Shown here: positions 40,252 through 47,288 of the stretch, piece by piece
Numbering within the stretch: the stretch's first letter is position 1
Layout of the letters: each line of letters begins with the position of its first letter
Source of the DNA: Sphaerisporangium krabiense
GTDB lineage: Bacteria; Actinomycetota; Actinomycetes; Streptosporangiales; Streptosporangiaceae
Direction of reading: 5' to 3'
Assembly (NCBI RefSeq): GCF_014200435.1
Contig: NZ_JACHBR010000001.1
Coordinates: 2,604,001 to 2,668,000 of the forward strand
DNA length: 64,000 nt
The notes under the pieces: generated by a model
Databases searched by the model: none
Seen by the model: only the letters and a program-made list of their open reading frames with translations
Told to the model about the DNA's origin: nothing
Made by a program: the position numbers and the translations under genes

Positions 40252-40478
40252 TGGAGGGGTCCCTCGAACGAGGTGACCGTCTCCGGCGCCTCGTGCGCCA
40301 CCTCGACCATGTGGGTGATGCCGTCGGCCGTGGCGATCGTCTCGGAGACCGGGGAGCCGAAGGTCGAGGTGAGGATCTCGCGAATCTCGGCGAGGTTCTC
40401 GGCGGGCACCAGCCAGACGGTGACCGTGCCGGACCCGTCGGGGTGGCGTTCGCCAAGGGCGAGCGTGCTGGGGATCAT
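40248..40478 (-). CDS. Small phage protein, unknown
   Basis: The 76-residue product has an alpha/beta pattern: SGTVTVWLVPAENLAEIREI, LTSTFGSPVSETIATADGIT and a final strand. It is coupled to both neighbours by 4-bp overlaps (ATGA and GTGA). It belongs to the early replication block, directly upstream of the nuclease. No family or active-site motif is recognised. Confidence 0.66.
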   Translation of the reverse strand: MIPSTLALGERHPDGSGTVTVWLVPAENLAEIREILTSTFGSPVSETIATADGITHMVEVAHEAPETVTSFEGPLQ

Positions 40479-40669
40479 CGGGTCTTCTCCTTGCGGTACT
40501 CGTCCTCGGTGGCGGCGTCCAGCTCGGGCCCGCCGCGCACCGACACCCGGGTCTGCTCGGCCAACTCGTCGAACAGGGCGGGGTCGCGGCCGGCGAGCCG
40601 GGACAGCATGCGGATGTGCCAGTCACGGGACATCGAGCAGATGAGCTCCGTGCGCTCGACGGTGGTCAC
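40475..40669 (-). CDS. Small helical phage protein, unknown
   Basis: The 64-residue product is helical and charged, with SRDWHIRMLSRLAGRDPALF followed by a basic tail. It overlaps the next gene by ATGA and is itself overlapped by a very small membrane peptide gene. The tight chain of overlaps supports it as a real gene. It has no known motif. Confidence 0.62.
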   Translation of the reverse strand: MTTVERTELICSMSRDWHIRMLSRLAGRDPALFDELAEQTRVSVRGGPELDAATEDEYRKEKTR

Positions 40670-40761
40670 CGCGCCCCCCAGGCGGCCGCCGTGCGGGCGA
40701 TCCTGGCGAGCCCGGCGGCCACGTACAGCAGGAAGCGGACGCGCAGCGGGAGGGCGATCAC
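40666..40761 (-). CDS. Very small membrane peptide, 31 residues
   Basis: GTG 40761 opens a frame encoding a 31-residue peptide whose middle is RVRFLLYVAAGLARIARTAA. It overlaps the upstream stop (GTGA) and the downstream start, exactly like its neighbours. The peptide has an amphipathic or membrane helix and basic ends. Because of its size it could be only a coupling device between two genes, so confidence is modest. Confidence 0.45.
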   Translation of the reverse strand: MIALPLRVRFLLYVAAGLARIARTAAAWGAR

Positions 40762-41006
40762 GGGGCGTTCTCCGCGGGCGGCGTCAGCGCGAGGACCACC
40801 CGGTAGGCGCGGCGCTCGCCGGGGTCGCAGATGATCCGGTCGCCCACCAGGTGGCCGTACATGCCGGTGACCTCGCCGCACTGCGAGCAGTGGTAGTGGG
40901 AGTCCGGCTGGTCGCAGCACGGGCTGTTCGCCTCGGTGAGCAGTTCGGGCCGGGGGCGGTCCTGCGGGCGGCCGAGGCCCAGCTCGGCCGGGTTGATCGC
41001 GTTCAC
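40758..41006 (-). CDS. Small zinc-finger phage protein
   Basis: From GTG 41006 the product has 82 residues. The centre NSPCCDQPDSHYHCSQCGEV has a CC...H-x-HC-x2-C arrangement, and IICDPGERRAY adds another cysteine, so one or two zinc sites are likely. The leader before it (TCCTGCTTTCGGGAGG on the plus strand) is duplicated before the next gene. Such small zinc proteins are frequent among actinophage early genes and may bind DNA. Confidence 0.66.
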   Translation of the reverse strand: MNAINPAELGLGRPQDRPRPELLTEANSPCCDQPDSHYHCSQCGEVTGMYGHLVGDRIICDPGERRAYRVVLALTPPAENAP

Positions 41007-41075
41007 GGAAGTCCTGCTTTCGGGAGGAGAGGGGAAGGAGGGGCGGCCCGTCCCCACGCGGGCCGCCCCGGGGGG

Positions 41076-41201
41076 CTACTCGCCGCGCGCCTGGCGGATC
41101 TGCTCCCAGAACGTGGCCCGGTCGGCGTCGGTGGCGAGGAAGCTCGCGAAGTCGTGCAGGTCGGCGTCGGGCTGGGCGGCGAGGGTCGCGGAAATGTTCA
41201 T
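41076..41201 (-). CDS. Small phage protein, 41 residues
   Basis: ATG 41201, behind AGGAA, opens a frame for MNISATLAAQPDADLHDFAS and a helical end FWEQIRQARGE. It is the first gene downstream of the 41.25-kb operator-promoter, so it is probably among the first made from that unit. Its small size and acidic start recall phage antirepressor-like or inhibitor peptides, but nothing specific is recognised. Confidence 0.58.
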   Translation of the reverse strand: MNISATLAAQPDADLHDFASFLATDADRATFWEQIRQARGE

Positions 41202-41244
41202 GGGTTCCTGCTTTCGGGAGGTGGTGTCTCGCGGTGTGTGCAAC

Positions 41245-41273
41245 ACGATACAAGTCGATACAATACGATGCAA
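41245..41273 (-). promoter_or_regulatory. Early promoter overlapped by three phased operator repeats
   Basis: CGATACAA (41246), CGATACAA (41256) and CGATGCAA (41266) follow each other at exactly 10-bp steps. On the minus strand the same bases hold TTGCAT (41273-41268), a 17-bp spacer and TATCGT (41250-41245). A repressor bound here would cover the whole promoter. Confidence 0.75.
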
Positions 41274-41400
41274 GATGAGGCGAGGAAGTTTTTCGCCATC
41301 GCAGGAGGTGCCTACTATTTCAGCAGGTCAAACGGCGAGAAGCCAGACCTGGCACCTGTCGTCCGGCGCCGCGTCCGCGCGCAGAATCTGTGCAACTCGA
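41274..41400. other. Spacer upstream of the 41.25-kb promoter
   Basis: About 125 bp between the operator and the end of the MerR-like gene. It should hold the end of the upstream transcript; only a weak GGCGA...TCGCC hairpin with a T-run was seen. Confidence 0.35.
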
Positions 41401-41688
41401 TCAGATCGGCGGCGGTGCGATCTTCAGCGTCAGCCCCTGGCCGAGCTCGACCTCGTCCAGCCCGAACGCCACCACCGTGCGTGCGACCGCGGCCGCCGGC
41501 GCCGTGTGCATCCCCGCGGCGACCAGCCGCGCCAGCAGGACGGCGATCGCCACCTCGGCCGCCGGCCACTCCTGTGGCGTGCCACGCCCGCGCGGGCGGG
41601 GCTGGAGCAGGCCCTCCTCGACCCAGCGCATGAGCGTGGTGCGCGGGACGCCCGTGGCCTCGACGACGGCCTTGGCGCCCCTAGTCAC
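41401..41688 (-). CDS. MerR-like helix-turn-helix protein
   Basis: From GTG 41688 the product has 95 residues. The helix-turn-helix is AVVEATGVPRTTLMRWVEEG followed by LLQPRPRGRGTPQEWPAAEV, with the wing typical of MerR or excisionase-like DNA-binding domains. It starts eight bases inside the end of the previous gene. No effector-binding domain is present. It is likely a phage regulator or recombination factor. Confidence 0.75.
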   Translation of the reverse strand: MTRGAKAVVEATGVPRTTLMRWVEEGLLQPRPRGRGTPQEWPAAEVAIAVLLARLVAAGMHTAPAAAVARTVVAFGLDEVELGQGLTLKIAPPPI

Positions 41689-41908
41689 CGCGCACCTCGG
41701 CGTTGCTCTGCTCGCCCCTCGCCTCGGCCTCGCGGTCATCGAGGAGGTCCGCGAAGCTCCGGTCGTGCATCGCGGCGTGATATCCGTCGTCGACGCCCTG
41801 CCGATACAGCGCGGTGAGGACCTGCCGCCACACGTACACACGCTCGTGCGCGTTGGAGGACGCGGCACCTGCGAGCGTGCGCATCGCGTTGGTCAGGTCA
41901 GGCGCCAT
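41681..41908 (-). CDS. Small helical phage protein, unknown
   Basis: From ATG 41908 the product has 75 residues, beginning MAPDLTNAMRTLAGAASSNA and continuing with HERVYVWRQVLTALYRQGVD. It is mostly helical and ends in an acidic tail. It overlaps both neighbours. The region of its start (GGTGCACCTCGGCGCG) is duplicated before the next gene upstream. Function unknown. Confidence 0.62.
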   Translation of the reverse strand: MAPDLTNAMRTLAGAASSNAHERVYVWRQVLTALYRQGVDDGYHAAMHDRSFADLLDDREAEARGEQSNAEVRGD

Positions 41909-42152
41909 GGTGCACCTCGGCGCGTTGGCCCGGCTCGCCGAGCCAACGCAGAATGGTTGCGGCGTGCGACAGCACGCAGTTATGCCCTTTCTCAACGCGG
42001 TGGACAGTCGACGCGGCCAGCCCCATCCGTTTGGCTGCCGCACGCTGGGACAGTCCGCGCGCCCGGCGCGCCTCGCGAAGTAGCAGCGGTAGGGCGGCGA
42101 TCACCTCAGCCAGCTCTGCGTACGGCGCCAGGTCGCCCTTCGGGCTAGCCAC
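41898..42152 (-). CDS. XRE-family helix-turn-helix protein
   Basis: The 84-residue protein has a Cro/cI-type HTH: LLREARRARGLSQRAAAKRM and GLAASTVHRVEKGHNCVLSH. It starts at GTG 42152. Lying well inside the early operon and being small, it may be a Cro-like or secondary regulator, distinct from the plus-strand repressor at 47.4 kb. Its C-terminal end GEPGQRAEVH is shared with the next upstream gene. Confidence 0.82.
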   Translation of the reverse strand: MASPKGDLAPYAELAEVIAALPLLLREARRARGLSQRAAAKRMGLAASTVHRVEKGHNCVLSHAATILRWLGEPGQRAEVHHGA

Positions 42153-42354
42153 GGTGCACCTCGGCGCGCTGGCCCGGCTCGCCGAGCAGCGTCTCGACGA
42201 ACCCGGCCACGCCCACGCAGGTGTCCCACGTCGACACCGTCACCCGGTCGCCGTCGCGCCGGGTGAGGGTCACGGTGGCCGAGCGGGGCAGGGCAGCGGT
42301 GAGCCCCCCGGCGGCGGGCGTGACGCCGAGGGGCTCGGTCGTGCGGGCCGTCAT
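42145..42354 (-). CDS. Small phage protein with shared C-terminal end
   Basis: From ATG 42354 the product has 69 residues with LPRSATVTLTRRDGDRVTVS and TWDTCVGVAGFVETL, a beta-rich core. Its end GEPGQRAEVHRG is nearly identical to the end of the downstream XRE protein, because about 30 bp at both gene ends is duplicated. It overlaps both neighbours. No function can be named. Confidence 0.62.
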   Translation of the reverse strand: MTARTTEPLGVTPAAGGLTAALPRSATVTLTRRDGDRVTVSTWDTCVGVAGFVETLLGEPGQRAEVHRG

Positions 42355-42959
42355 GCGGACCGCCTTTCTTCTTCGGGGGACATGGGGGCGGTCACGGCCA
42401 GCCACGCCTGCACGCGGACCTGAGTCTGTTTCGACAGCAGGCCGCGCCGCATGCTGTTGAGCGTCGAGCAGTTCGACCCGGCGGCTATGGCGACCTGGGA
42501 CCAGGTCAAGCCGAGCAGTTCCTTGCGGGCCTTCATCTGCTCGTACAGCTCGCGGGCGTCCACGGGGCCGCTCGGGACATGTGTGAGGGTGGCTAGCCAC
42601 CGCTGGGCCCGCTCGCACACATCAGGGGAGGCCGTCCCGTCGTGCAGGTCGGCGAGCGACCGCAACGTGAGCCGCATCTGAGCGCGAACGTCGCGCCAGG
42701 TGAACCCCAGCGCCGCCCGGCGGTCGTCGACCTGCGCGTGCAACGCCTGGACGGCGTCGTCCCCCCGAACCGACGGTTCGACGACTTCGCCGAGCAGGAC
42801 GACCCGGCCGCCCGTGTCGAGTTGCAGGCGGGGCTGGCGGGCGATGAGGCGGCCGATGGCGTGCGCCGGCCACCCGGTGAGCCGCTCGGTCTCCGCGATG
42901 GTGCGGCCGCCCGTGGTCAGGTAGGCCAGCACGCGCTCCGCGGACGCTGGGCCGGTCAC
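42351..42959 (-). CDS. Phage regulator with several helix-turn-helix-like units
   Basis: From GTG 42959, overlapping the upstream stop (GTGA), the product has 202 residues. Three DNA-binding-like stretches are seen: GGRTIAETERLTGWPAHAIG, GFTWRDVRAQMRLTLRSLAD and GLTWSQVAIAAGSNCSTLNS. The second and third look like repeats of one XRE-like module (GFTW/GLTW, then QRWL/QAWL). The repeated HTH layout suggests binding to a long or repeated site. The target is unknown. Confidence 0.7.
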   Translation of the reverse strand: MTGPASAERVLAYLTTGGRTIAETERLTGWPAHAIGRLIARQPRLQLDTGGRVVLLGEVVEPSVRGDDAVQALHAQVDDRRAALGFTWRDVRAQMRLTLRSLADLHDGTASPDVCERAQRWLATLTHVPSGPVDARELYEQMKARKELLGLTWSQVAIAAGSNCSTLNSMRRGLLSKQTQVRVQAWLAVTAPMSPEEERRSA

Positions 42960-43423
42960 GACGCGGCCTTGAGGGCGCGTTCGTACTTGCGCGCGGTGCT
43001 CTCGCTGATGCCGAGGCGCTTGGCCGCCTCCTCGACGGACTCGCCCCACGACAGCAACTCAGCGAAGTCCTGGACGCGGTACTCATAGGCGCGGCGGCGC
43101 GTCTCAAGGCCACGGCGCTGCGCCTCCAGCAAGGACGACGGGTCGCGCGGGAACTGCTCCAGCGTTCCGGCCACGCGGTGGCGGTAGTAGCAGACGCCGA
43201 TCAGACCACGCCCGCGGTGCGGCCCCTCGGTGCCGCAGCAGACGCACTCGACGATCCGCCGGAGGTGCGGCGCACCGACACCAAGGCGTACCCGGGGAAA
43301 CTGCTCCAACGTTCCGGCCGCGCGGTGGCGCATGTAGCAGGCGCGGTCGAGGCCGCGGGCGATGAGCGCGCCCTCGGTGCCGCAGCACGCGCACGCGCCG
43401 ATCGAGCGGTCCTGGGAGCCCAT
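42956..43423 (-). CDS. Zinc-module and helix-turn-helix protein
   Basis: From ATG 43423 the product has 155 residues. Two copies of a Cys module follow each other: ACACCGTEGALIARGLDRAC and ECVCCGTEGPHRGRGLIGVC, each continuing with Y-x-RHR and GTLEQFPR. A C-terminal HTH follows: WGESVEEAAKRLGISESTAR. The Cys modules probably bind zinc. This layout is common in actinophage transcription regulators of unknown target. Its start overlaps the resolvase stop (TGATG). Confidence 0.75.
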   Translation of the reverse strand: MGSQDRSIGACACCGTEGALIARGLDRACYMRHRAAGTLEQFPRVRLGVGAPHLRRIVECVCCGTEGPHRGRGLIGVCYYRHRVAGTLEQFPRDPSSLLEAQRRGLETRRRAYEYRVQDFAELLSWGESVEEAAKRLGISESTARKYERALKAAS

Positions 43424-44046
43424 CACGACGACTCCGGCCAGGCGACAGAGCCCAGCGCGGCCCGCTGCGCGGCGGGCAGCTCGACCAGAAGCTCGCCGAG
43501 GTGGTGGTGGCCGGCCGCGGCCAGCCACCAGGCGTCCACCTCGTTGTCGTCGCGCAGGTCGATCCCGGTGCGCTGGAGCAGCGCGACGCGCATGTCGGCC
43601 TTGGTGGCGTTGCCCCGGCCGGTGGCGTACTTCTTCAGCACGCTCGGCGGGACCACGGCGACGGGCAGCTTGTACAGGTCGAGCTCGTAGCGGATCAGCC
43701 ACCACAGGCCGGCCGCCTCGTGGTGCCCGGCGCCCGACATCGACCCGTAGGAGGGGCCCTCGACGACGACGAGTTCGGCGCCGTCGATCTGGTCCCCCAC
43801 GGCGGCGTAGATGTAGCGCAGGCGCTCGGTGCCGCGCAGGTCGCCGGGGCGGATCCGCGAGGTGTGCCGGGGCGCGGACAGGTCGGCCACGCCGGTGGCG
43901 GTAAGCGACAGGTCCAGTCCGACGACGGACCGCTTGGGGGCGTGGTCGTCGCACGGCTCGGTCTCGACCGGCATGGCGCACACGTTGCACACGAAGCCGC
44001 CGGGCGGCACGGAGGTGTCCCAGACGGGGGCGTAGAGGGCGGTCAC
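43423..44046 (-). CDS. RuvC-like Holliday junction resolvase
   Basis: From GTG 44046 the product has 207 residues. After a Cys-containing start (GGFVCNVCAMPVETEPCDDH), the RNase H fold shows its acidic residues in VVGLDLSLTATGVA, LVVVEGPSYGS and LRDDNEVDAWWLAA. KKYATGRGNATKADM is a typical RuvC-family segment. It would resolve branched phage DNA before packaging. It belongs to the replication and recombination part of the early operon. Confidence 0.85.
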   Translation of the reverse strand: MTALYAPVWDTSVPPGGFVCNVCAMPVETEPCDDHAPKRSVVGLDLSLTATGVADLSAPRHTSRIRPGDLRGTERLRYIYAAVGDQIDGAELVVVEGPSYGSMSGAGHHEAAGLWWLIRYELDLYKLPVAVVPPSVLKKYATGRGNATKADMRVALLQRTGIDLRDDNEVDAWWLAAAGHHHLGELLVELPAAQRAALGSVAWPESS

Positions 44047-44219
44047 GACAGCGCCACCATCCTCGGGCCGACCAGCATGCGCGCCGCGGCGTAGGTCGCC
44101 AGGGCGGTGGTGACGCCGCAGGCGAGGGTGAGGGTCCAGTGCCGCCGCCGGGCGGCCGCCACCGCGATGAGGGAGGCAGCCGTCGCGGCGGTGACCGCGA
44201 TGAGGATTCCGGAGGTCAC
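44043..44219 (-). CDS. Small two-helix membrane protein, 58 residues
   Basis: GTG 44219 opens a frame for TSGILIAVTAATAASLIAVA, a basic ARRRH loop, TLTLACGVTTALATYAAARM and a short tail. Two membrane helices with a basic loop are clear. It overlaps the resolvase start and the upstream stop by 4 bp each, like the surrounding genes. Function unknown; small phage membrane proteins of this kind may act on the host envelope. Confidence 0.62.
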   Translation of the reverse strand: MTSGILIAVTAATAASLIAVAAARRRHWTLTLACGVTTALATYAAARMLVGPRMVALS

Positions 44220-44476
44220 GGCGTGGTCCCGTTGATGACGCGGGCGACGGCGAGCTCGAACTCGGCAGTCGGGAGCGCCTTGTCGCCGAGATCGGCGAAA
44301 AGGTCCAGGCGGGCCGCCGCGTCATCGAGGAGGGTGGCGAGCGGTTCACGGGCGCGCAGCAGGTTGCCGATCAACTGGACGAGTGCCGGGTTGGTGGTAT
44401 CGCCCTCGATCGAGCCATGGTGCTCGGTGCCACGCAGCTTGGCCGCGGCGGCACGCAGCTCCTCGGCCGGGGTCAC
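44216..44476 (-). CDS. Small helical protein (TPAEELRAAA type)
   Basis: From GTG 44476 the product has 86 residues. It starts with TPAEELRAAAAKLRGTEHHG and continues with VQLIGNLLRAREPLATLLDD. This opening is common in short actinobacterial and actinophage proteins whose role is unknown. It overlaps its neighbours by 4 bp each. It is entirely helical, with no metal or enzyme motif. Confidence 0.66.
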   Translation of the reverse strand: MTPAEELRAAAAKLRGTEHHGSIEGDTTNPALVQLIGNLLRAREPLATLLDDAAARLDLFADLGDKALPTAEFELAVARVINGTTP

Positions 44477-44955
44477 GACGCGCTCCGGGGCTGGTCGATG
44501 ACGGCGAGGATGTCCTTGGCGTATCGGCCTGCCACGCCGTTCGGCGAGCACCAGTACCGGAAGTCCTCGTCGATGAACCTGCGGATCCGCTCGATCTCCG
44601 CCACGAGCGCCGGCACGTCCGTACGAGCATGGACGATGAACTCGGTGTCGGCCGGTTCGATGATCCCGCCCGCCTCGTAGTCGTAGTTCCCCGCGACCAC
44701 CTCGCCGTTGGAACCGGTGATCTTGTGGTCCGGCTCGTACGGGTTGGGGTCACGGTGGCGATGCGCCGGCATCATCCGGCCGTTGATGTTGGCGTCGCCT
44801 GACCACACGGGGTCGCCGAGGCGGCAGAAGGCGCACTGTCCTGGAGGCATGCCGAACCCGACCCCTGCGGTCAGGTAGACGTCCCCGCGTTCCCACGGTC
44901 CGGCGCTGGCAGCGTTGACGCGCGCCTTGATGGCGTTCAGCTCTTCGGGGGTCAC
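44473..44955 (-). CDS. Ead/Ea22-like phage protein
   Basis: From GTG 44955 the product has 160 residues. The start TPEELNAIKARVNAASAGPW and the later DTEFIVHARTDVPALVAEIE are the hallmark ends of the Ead/Ea22-like family found in many prophages. The middle holds a Cys/His cluster (GQCAFCRLGD, AHRHRD). The family is of unknown biochemical function and belongs to the early accessory genes. It is coupled to both neighbours. Confidence 0.72.
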   Translation of the reverse strand: MTPEELNAIKARVNAASAGPWERGDVYLTAGVGFGMPPGQCAFCRLGDPVWSGDANINGRMMPAHRHRDPNPYEPDHKITGSNGEVVAGNYDYEAGGIIEPADTEFIVHARTDVPALVAEIERIRRFIDEDFRYWCSPNGVAGRYAKDILAVIDQPRSAS

Positions 44956-45530
44956 GATCCACCGTCCCTGGCGTACGGGTCGCGGCCGACCGGCTCGCCG
45001 TCGGCCCGGCCCAGCGTGACGCCCTGCTCGGCGGCGTGCTCGCGGTGAGCCTCCTCGAACGCCTGGAAAGCGCCCTCCTGGCCAGGCGTCCACCCGGGCG
45101 GCAGGACCTGTGTCGAGCTGAGCACCCGCCCCTCGACCTGCGGGATCGGCGGCACCTGCCCGGCCGGGCTCGGCGCCTCTGGCGCCTGGCATCCTTCGGG
45201 GGAGTGGGCGACGCCCGGCACGCCCGGCAGGCCACACGCGCACGGCCGCGCGGGCGGCTCCAGGCGGCCGCCCGTGGAGTACTGGGCGATGCTCTCGGTA
45301 AACGAGCCGGGCAGGGACGAGTGCGCCTTGTGGGCGTCGGCGTAGTTGTGCAGCGTGCGCCACCCCTCGGCGACCTGCTCGGACTCGCCGAGGGTGGCCT
45401 TCAGCGTGTCGACGACGACGCGGGGACAACGGGACACGGCGTAGTCGACGAGCGCCTGCCAGCCGCGGACGATGTCCTCGGCGTTGTCGAGCTGGCCGCG
45501 CAGGTGACTGGCGTGGACGTCGGTGAACAT
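44952..45530 (-). CDS. Phage early protein, unknown
   Basis: From ATG 45530 (or GTG 45533) the product has 192 residues. Residues 1-85 are helical (SHLRGQLDNAEDIVRGWQAL, GESEQVAEGWRTLHNYADAH). A proline-rich linker with RPCACGLPGVPG follows, and a helical end with FQAFEEAHREHAAEQG. It overlaps the stop of the upstream gene. It is not recognised as a known family. Confidence 0.63.
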   Translation of the reverse strand: MFTDVHASHLRGQLDNAEDIVRGWQALVDYAVSRCPRVVVDTLKATLGESEQVAEGWRTLHNYADAHKAHSSLPGSFTESIAQYSTGGRLEPPARPCACGLPGVPGVAHSPEGCQAPEAPSPAGQVPPIPQVEGRVLSSTQVLPPGWTPGQEGAFQAFEEAHREHAAEQGVTLGRADGEPVGRDPYARDGGS

Positions 45531-45937
45531 CACGCGGCCTCCTCGGCGTCGAGGTCGTCGGCGGTGGCGTTCAGGGCGTCGATGACCTGCTGGTCGGTGC
45601 GGTCCTCGGCGTCGTTCCAGTGGCCGATGATGCTGATCACCGTCTCGGCGGACAGCGGCTCCGGGGAGAAGTTCAGGCCGAGGTGGCCGATGAGGGCGCG
45701 CCCCGCCTCGACGGCCAGGGGGCCGGTCTCCTCCAGGAACGGCATGCAGGTGGTGACGTCGGCCCCGGCGGCGAAGCCGAGGGCGCCCGCGGTGCACATG
45801 CGGCAGCGGTCGACGGGCACGCCGTCGTCCTCGTGCTGCGCGAAGTCGAGGTAGGTCTCCCGGTTGCGCCCGTTGGCCTGGATGAGCTCGGCGGCGCGGC
45901 GCAGGACGGACTGCGGGGTGATCGTCGGGGTGCTCAC
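45530..45937 (-). CDS. Phage early protein with DUF6197-like pattern
   Basis: From GTG 45937 the product has 135 residues: TPQSVLRRAAELIQANGRNR, then RCRMCTAGALGFAAGA and FSPEPLSAETVISIIGHWND. The opening helix, central Cys-Ala-Gly segment and late WNDxxxR motif resemble a family of short actinobacterial proteins (DUF6197). No function is known. It overlaps the upstream gene by GTGA. Confidence 0.65.
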   Translation of the reverse strand: MSTPTITPQSVLRRAAELIQANGRNRETYLDFAQHEDDGVPVDRCRMCTAGALGFAAGADVTTCMPFLEETGPLAVEAGRALIGHLGLNFSPEPLSAETVISIIGHWNDAEDRTDQQVIDALNATADDLDAEEAA

Positions 45938-46659
45938 GACTGCGGCTCCTCGACGATCGTGACCCGGAAGTCGGCGGGGGCGAGAGCGGTGTCGGCGGCG
46001 CAGTGGCCGCCGATGTCCTGGTAGCGCACGCTCACCTCGTCGTGGTGCTCGCCCGCGTCCAGAACGGAGAACACACGAACCGGCTCGCCCGCGTTCCACT
46101 TCGGGGTCTGCACGATCGTGCCGGGGGCGACGCCCGCGATCGGCACGGGCTCCGGCTCGTCGACGGGCCACCGCTCGTCCTCGGCGGTGCGGGCGGCCGC
46201 CCTGCGCAGCAGGGCGCCGATCTCGGGGGAGTCGCCGCCAGCCTCGCGCAGCCGCCGGCGGATCTCGGCGGCATCATCGTCAACCGGCTCGCGGTGCACC
46301 AGCTCGACAAGCACGTGCCGCCGGTGGACCTCCTCGGGGATGTCGTAGCCGTACGCGGCCCGCTTCGAGGTCTTGACGGTCGCCATCAGGAGTGGCGTGC
46401 CGTCGCCGTCGAGGTCGCTGTCGACCAGCGTGGCGAACCACAGGTCGCCGTCGGCGTCGCGCCACAGGTCGCCCGCCTGGACGCCCCCGGCCGGGGCGAG
46501 GCGCGTGATGGTGGCCCCGGGCTGGTCGATGGGGATCGGCAGGCATCGGCTGTATGCCTGGTCGTTGTCGTGGGCGACGTGCAGCACGCCGTCGGCGACG
46601 TGGTAGACGGTCGTCTCCAGCGTGATGCGGAGGCGCTCGCCGGGTCGATACTCTTGCAT
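45934..46659 (-). CDS. Phage early protein, beta-rich, unknown
   Basis: From ATG 46659, behind GGAG, the product has 241 residues (an upstream ATG at 46674 is possible). Its first 150 residues are beta-rich (YRPGERLRITLETTVYHVAD, AGDLWRDADGDLWFATLVDS). A second beta-rich part, APGTIVQTPKWNAGEPVRVF, closes the protein. A perfect palindrome lies 19 bp upstream of this start. No family or catalytic pattern is recognised. Confidence 0.64.
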   Translation of the reverse strand: MQEYRPGERLRITLETTVYHVADGVLHVAHDNDQAYSRCLPIPIDQPGATITRLAPAGGVQAGDLWRDADGDLWFATLVDSDLDGDGTPLLMATVKTSKRAAYGYDIPEEVHRRHVLVELVHREPVDDDAAEIRRRLREAGGDSPEIGALLRRAAARTAEDERWPVDEPEPVPIAGVAPGTIVQTPKWNAGEPVRVFSVLDAGEHHDEVSVRYQDIGGHCAADTALAPADFRVTIVEEPQS

Positions 46660-46677
46660 GTGGGACTGCTCCATTTC

Positions 46678-46691
46678 CTTGACCGGTCAAG
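46678..46691. promoter_or_regulatory. Perfect palindrome CTTGACCGGTCAAG
   Basis: A 14-bp perfect inverted repeat just upstream of the 45934-46659 gene. Its position and symmetry suit an operator for a dimeric regulator. Confidence 0.55.
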
Positions 46692-46747
46692 TCGGTGTGG
46701 GGTGGTGCCGGCGGGCCTCGGGTCGTGGCGACGACCAGGGGCCCGAT

Positions 46748-47047
46748 CTACGCCGAGCGGCGGATACGCCGGGCGCGGGGCGTGATGTCGGCCTTCTTCG
46801 CCTTGCGCGAGGCCGCGGAATTCTTGGCGAGCTGCGACATGTACGCGCTGCGGCGGCTGGCGGCGGCGAGGGGGATCTCCTCTTCGCAGACGATGCCCTC
46901 CTCGCGGATGACGCGCTCCCAGTAGGCGAGCTGGCCGCGGTTGGCCTCGGTGGCGGGGCGCGTGCGCTCGGCGCGGACCGGGGTGCGGGACCACGAGATG
47001 TTCACGGCGATGCGCGCGGCGGTGCTGCGCTGCTGCGGGGTGGACAT
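46748..47047 (-). CDS. Small basic phage protein
   Basis: From ATG 47047 the product has 99 residues and is strongly basic: STAARIAVNISWSRTPVRAE, VIREEGIVCEEEIPLAAASR and the end KAKKADITPRARRIRRS. It overlaps the end of the excisionase-like gene. Its charge suggests nucleic-acid binding. It is the second gene of the leftward early operon. No family recognised. Confidence 0.65.
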   Translation of the reverse strand: MSTPQQRSTAARIAVNISWSRTPVRAERTRPATEANRGQLAYWERVIREEGIVCEEEIPLAAASRRSAYMSQLAKNSAASRKAKKADITPRARRIRRSA

Positions 47048-47250
47048 CAGGAGGCCGCCTTGATGGCGCGGTCCCGCTCGTACTGCTCGTAGGCGGCGAC
47101 GGGGATGCGGACACGGCCCGGCTTGGCGGGGTGGTTCTTGATGGCCCTCAGGCGGCCGTCGCGAATCGCGCGGGTGATTGTGAGGCGGGACAGCTTCAGC
47201 TTTATGCAGACCTCGTTGATCGTGTAGTACTCGTCCTCGCTTGCTTCCAT
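47047..47250 (-). CDS. Excisionase-like helix-turn-helix protein
   Basis: The 67-residue protein has the excisionase/MerR-type HTH: YYTINEVCIKLKLSRLTITR, then AIRDGRLRAIKNHPAKPGRV and RIPVAAYEQY. Proteins of this size and fold are recombination directionality factors or early regulators in actinophages. It is the first leftward gene divergent from the repressor. Its promoter region is filled with operator repeats. Whether it acts as Xis or as a Cro-like regulator cannot be told. Confidence 0.8.
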   Translation of the reverse strand: MEASEDEYYTINEVCIKLKLSRLTITRAIRDGRLRAIKNHPAKPGRVRIPVAAYEQYERDRAIKAAS

Positions 47251-47288
47251 GAGGGAGCCTCACCTTGTACTCTGGTGGATCTGTCTAA

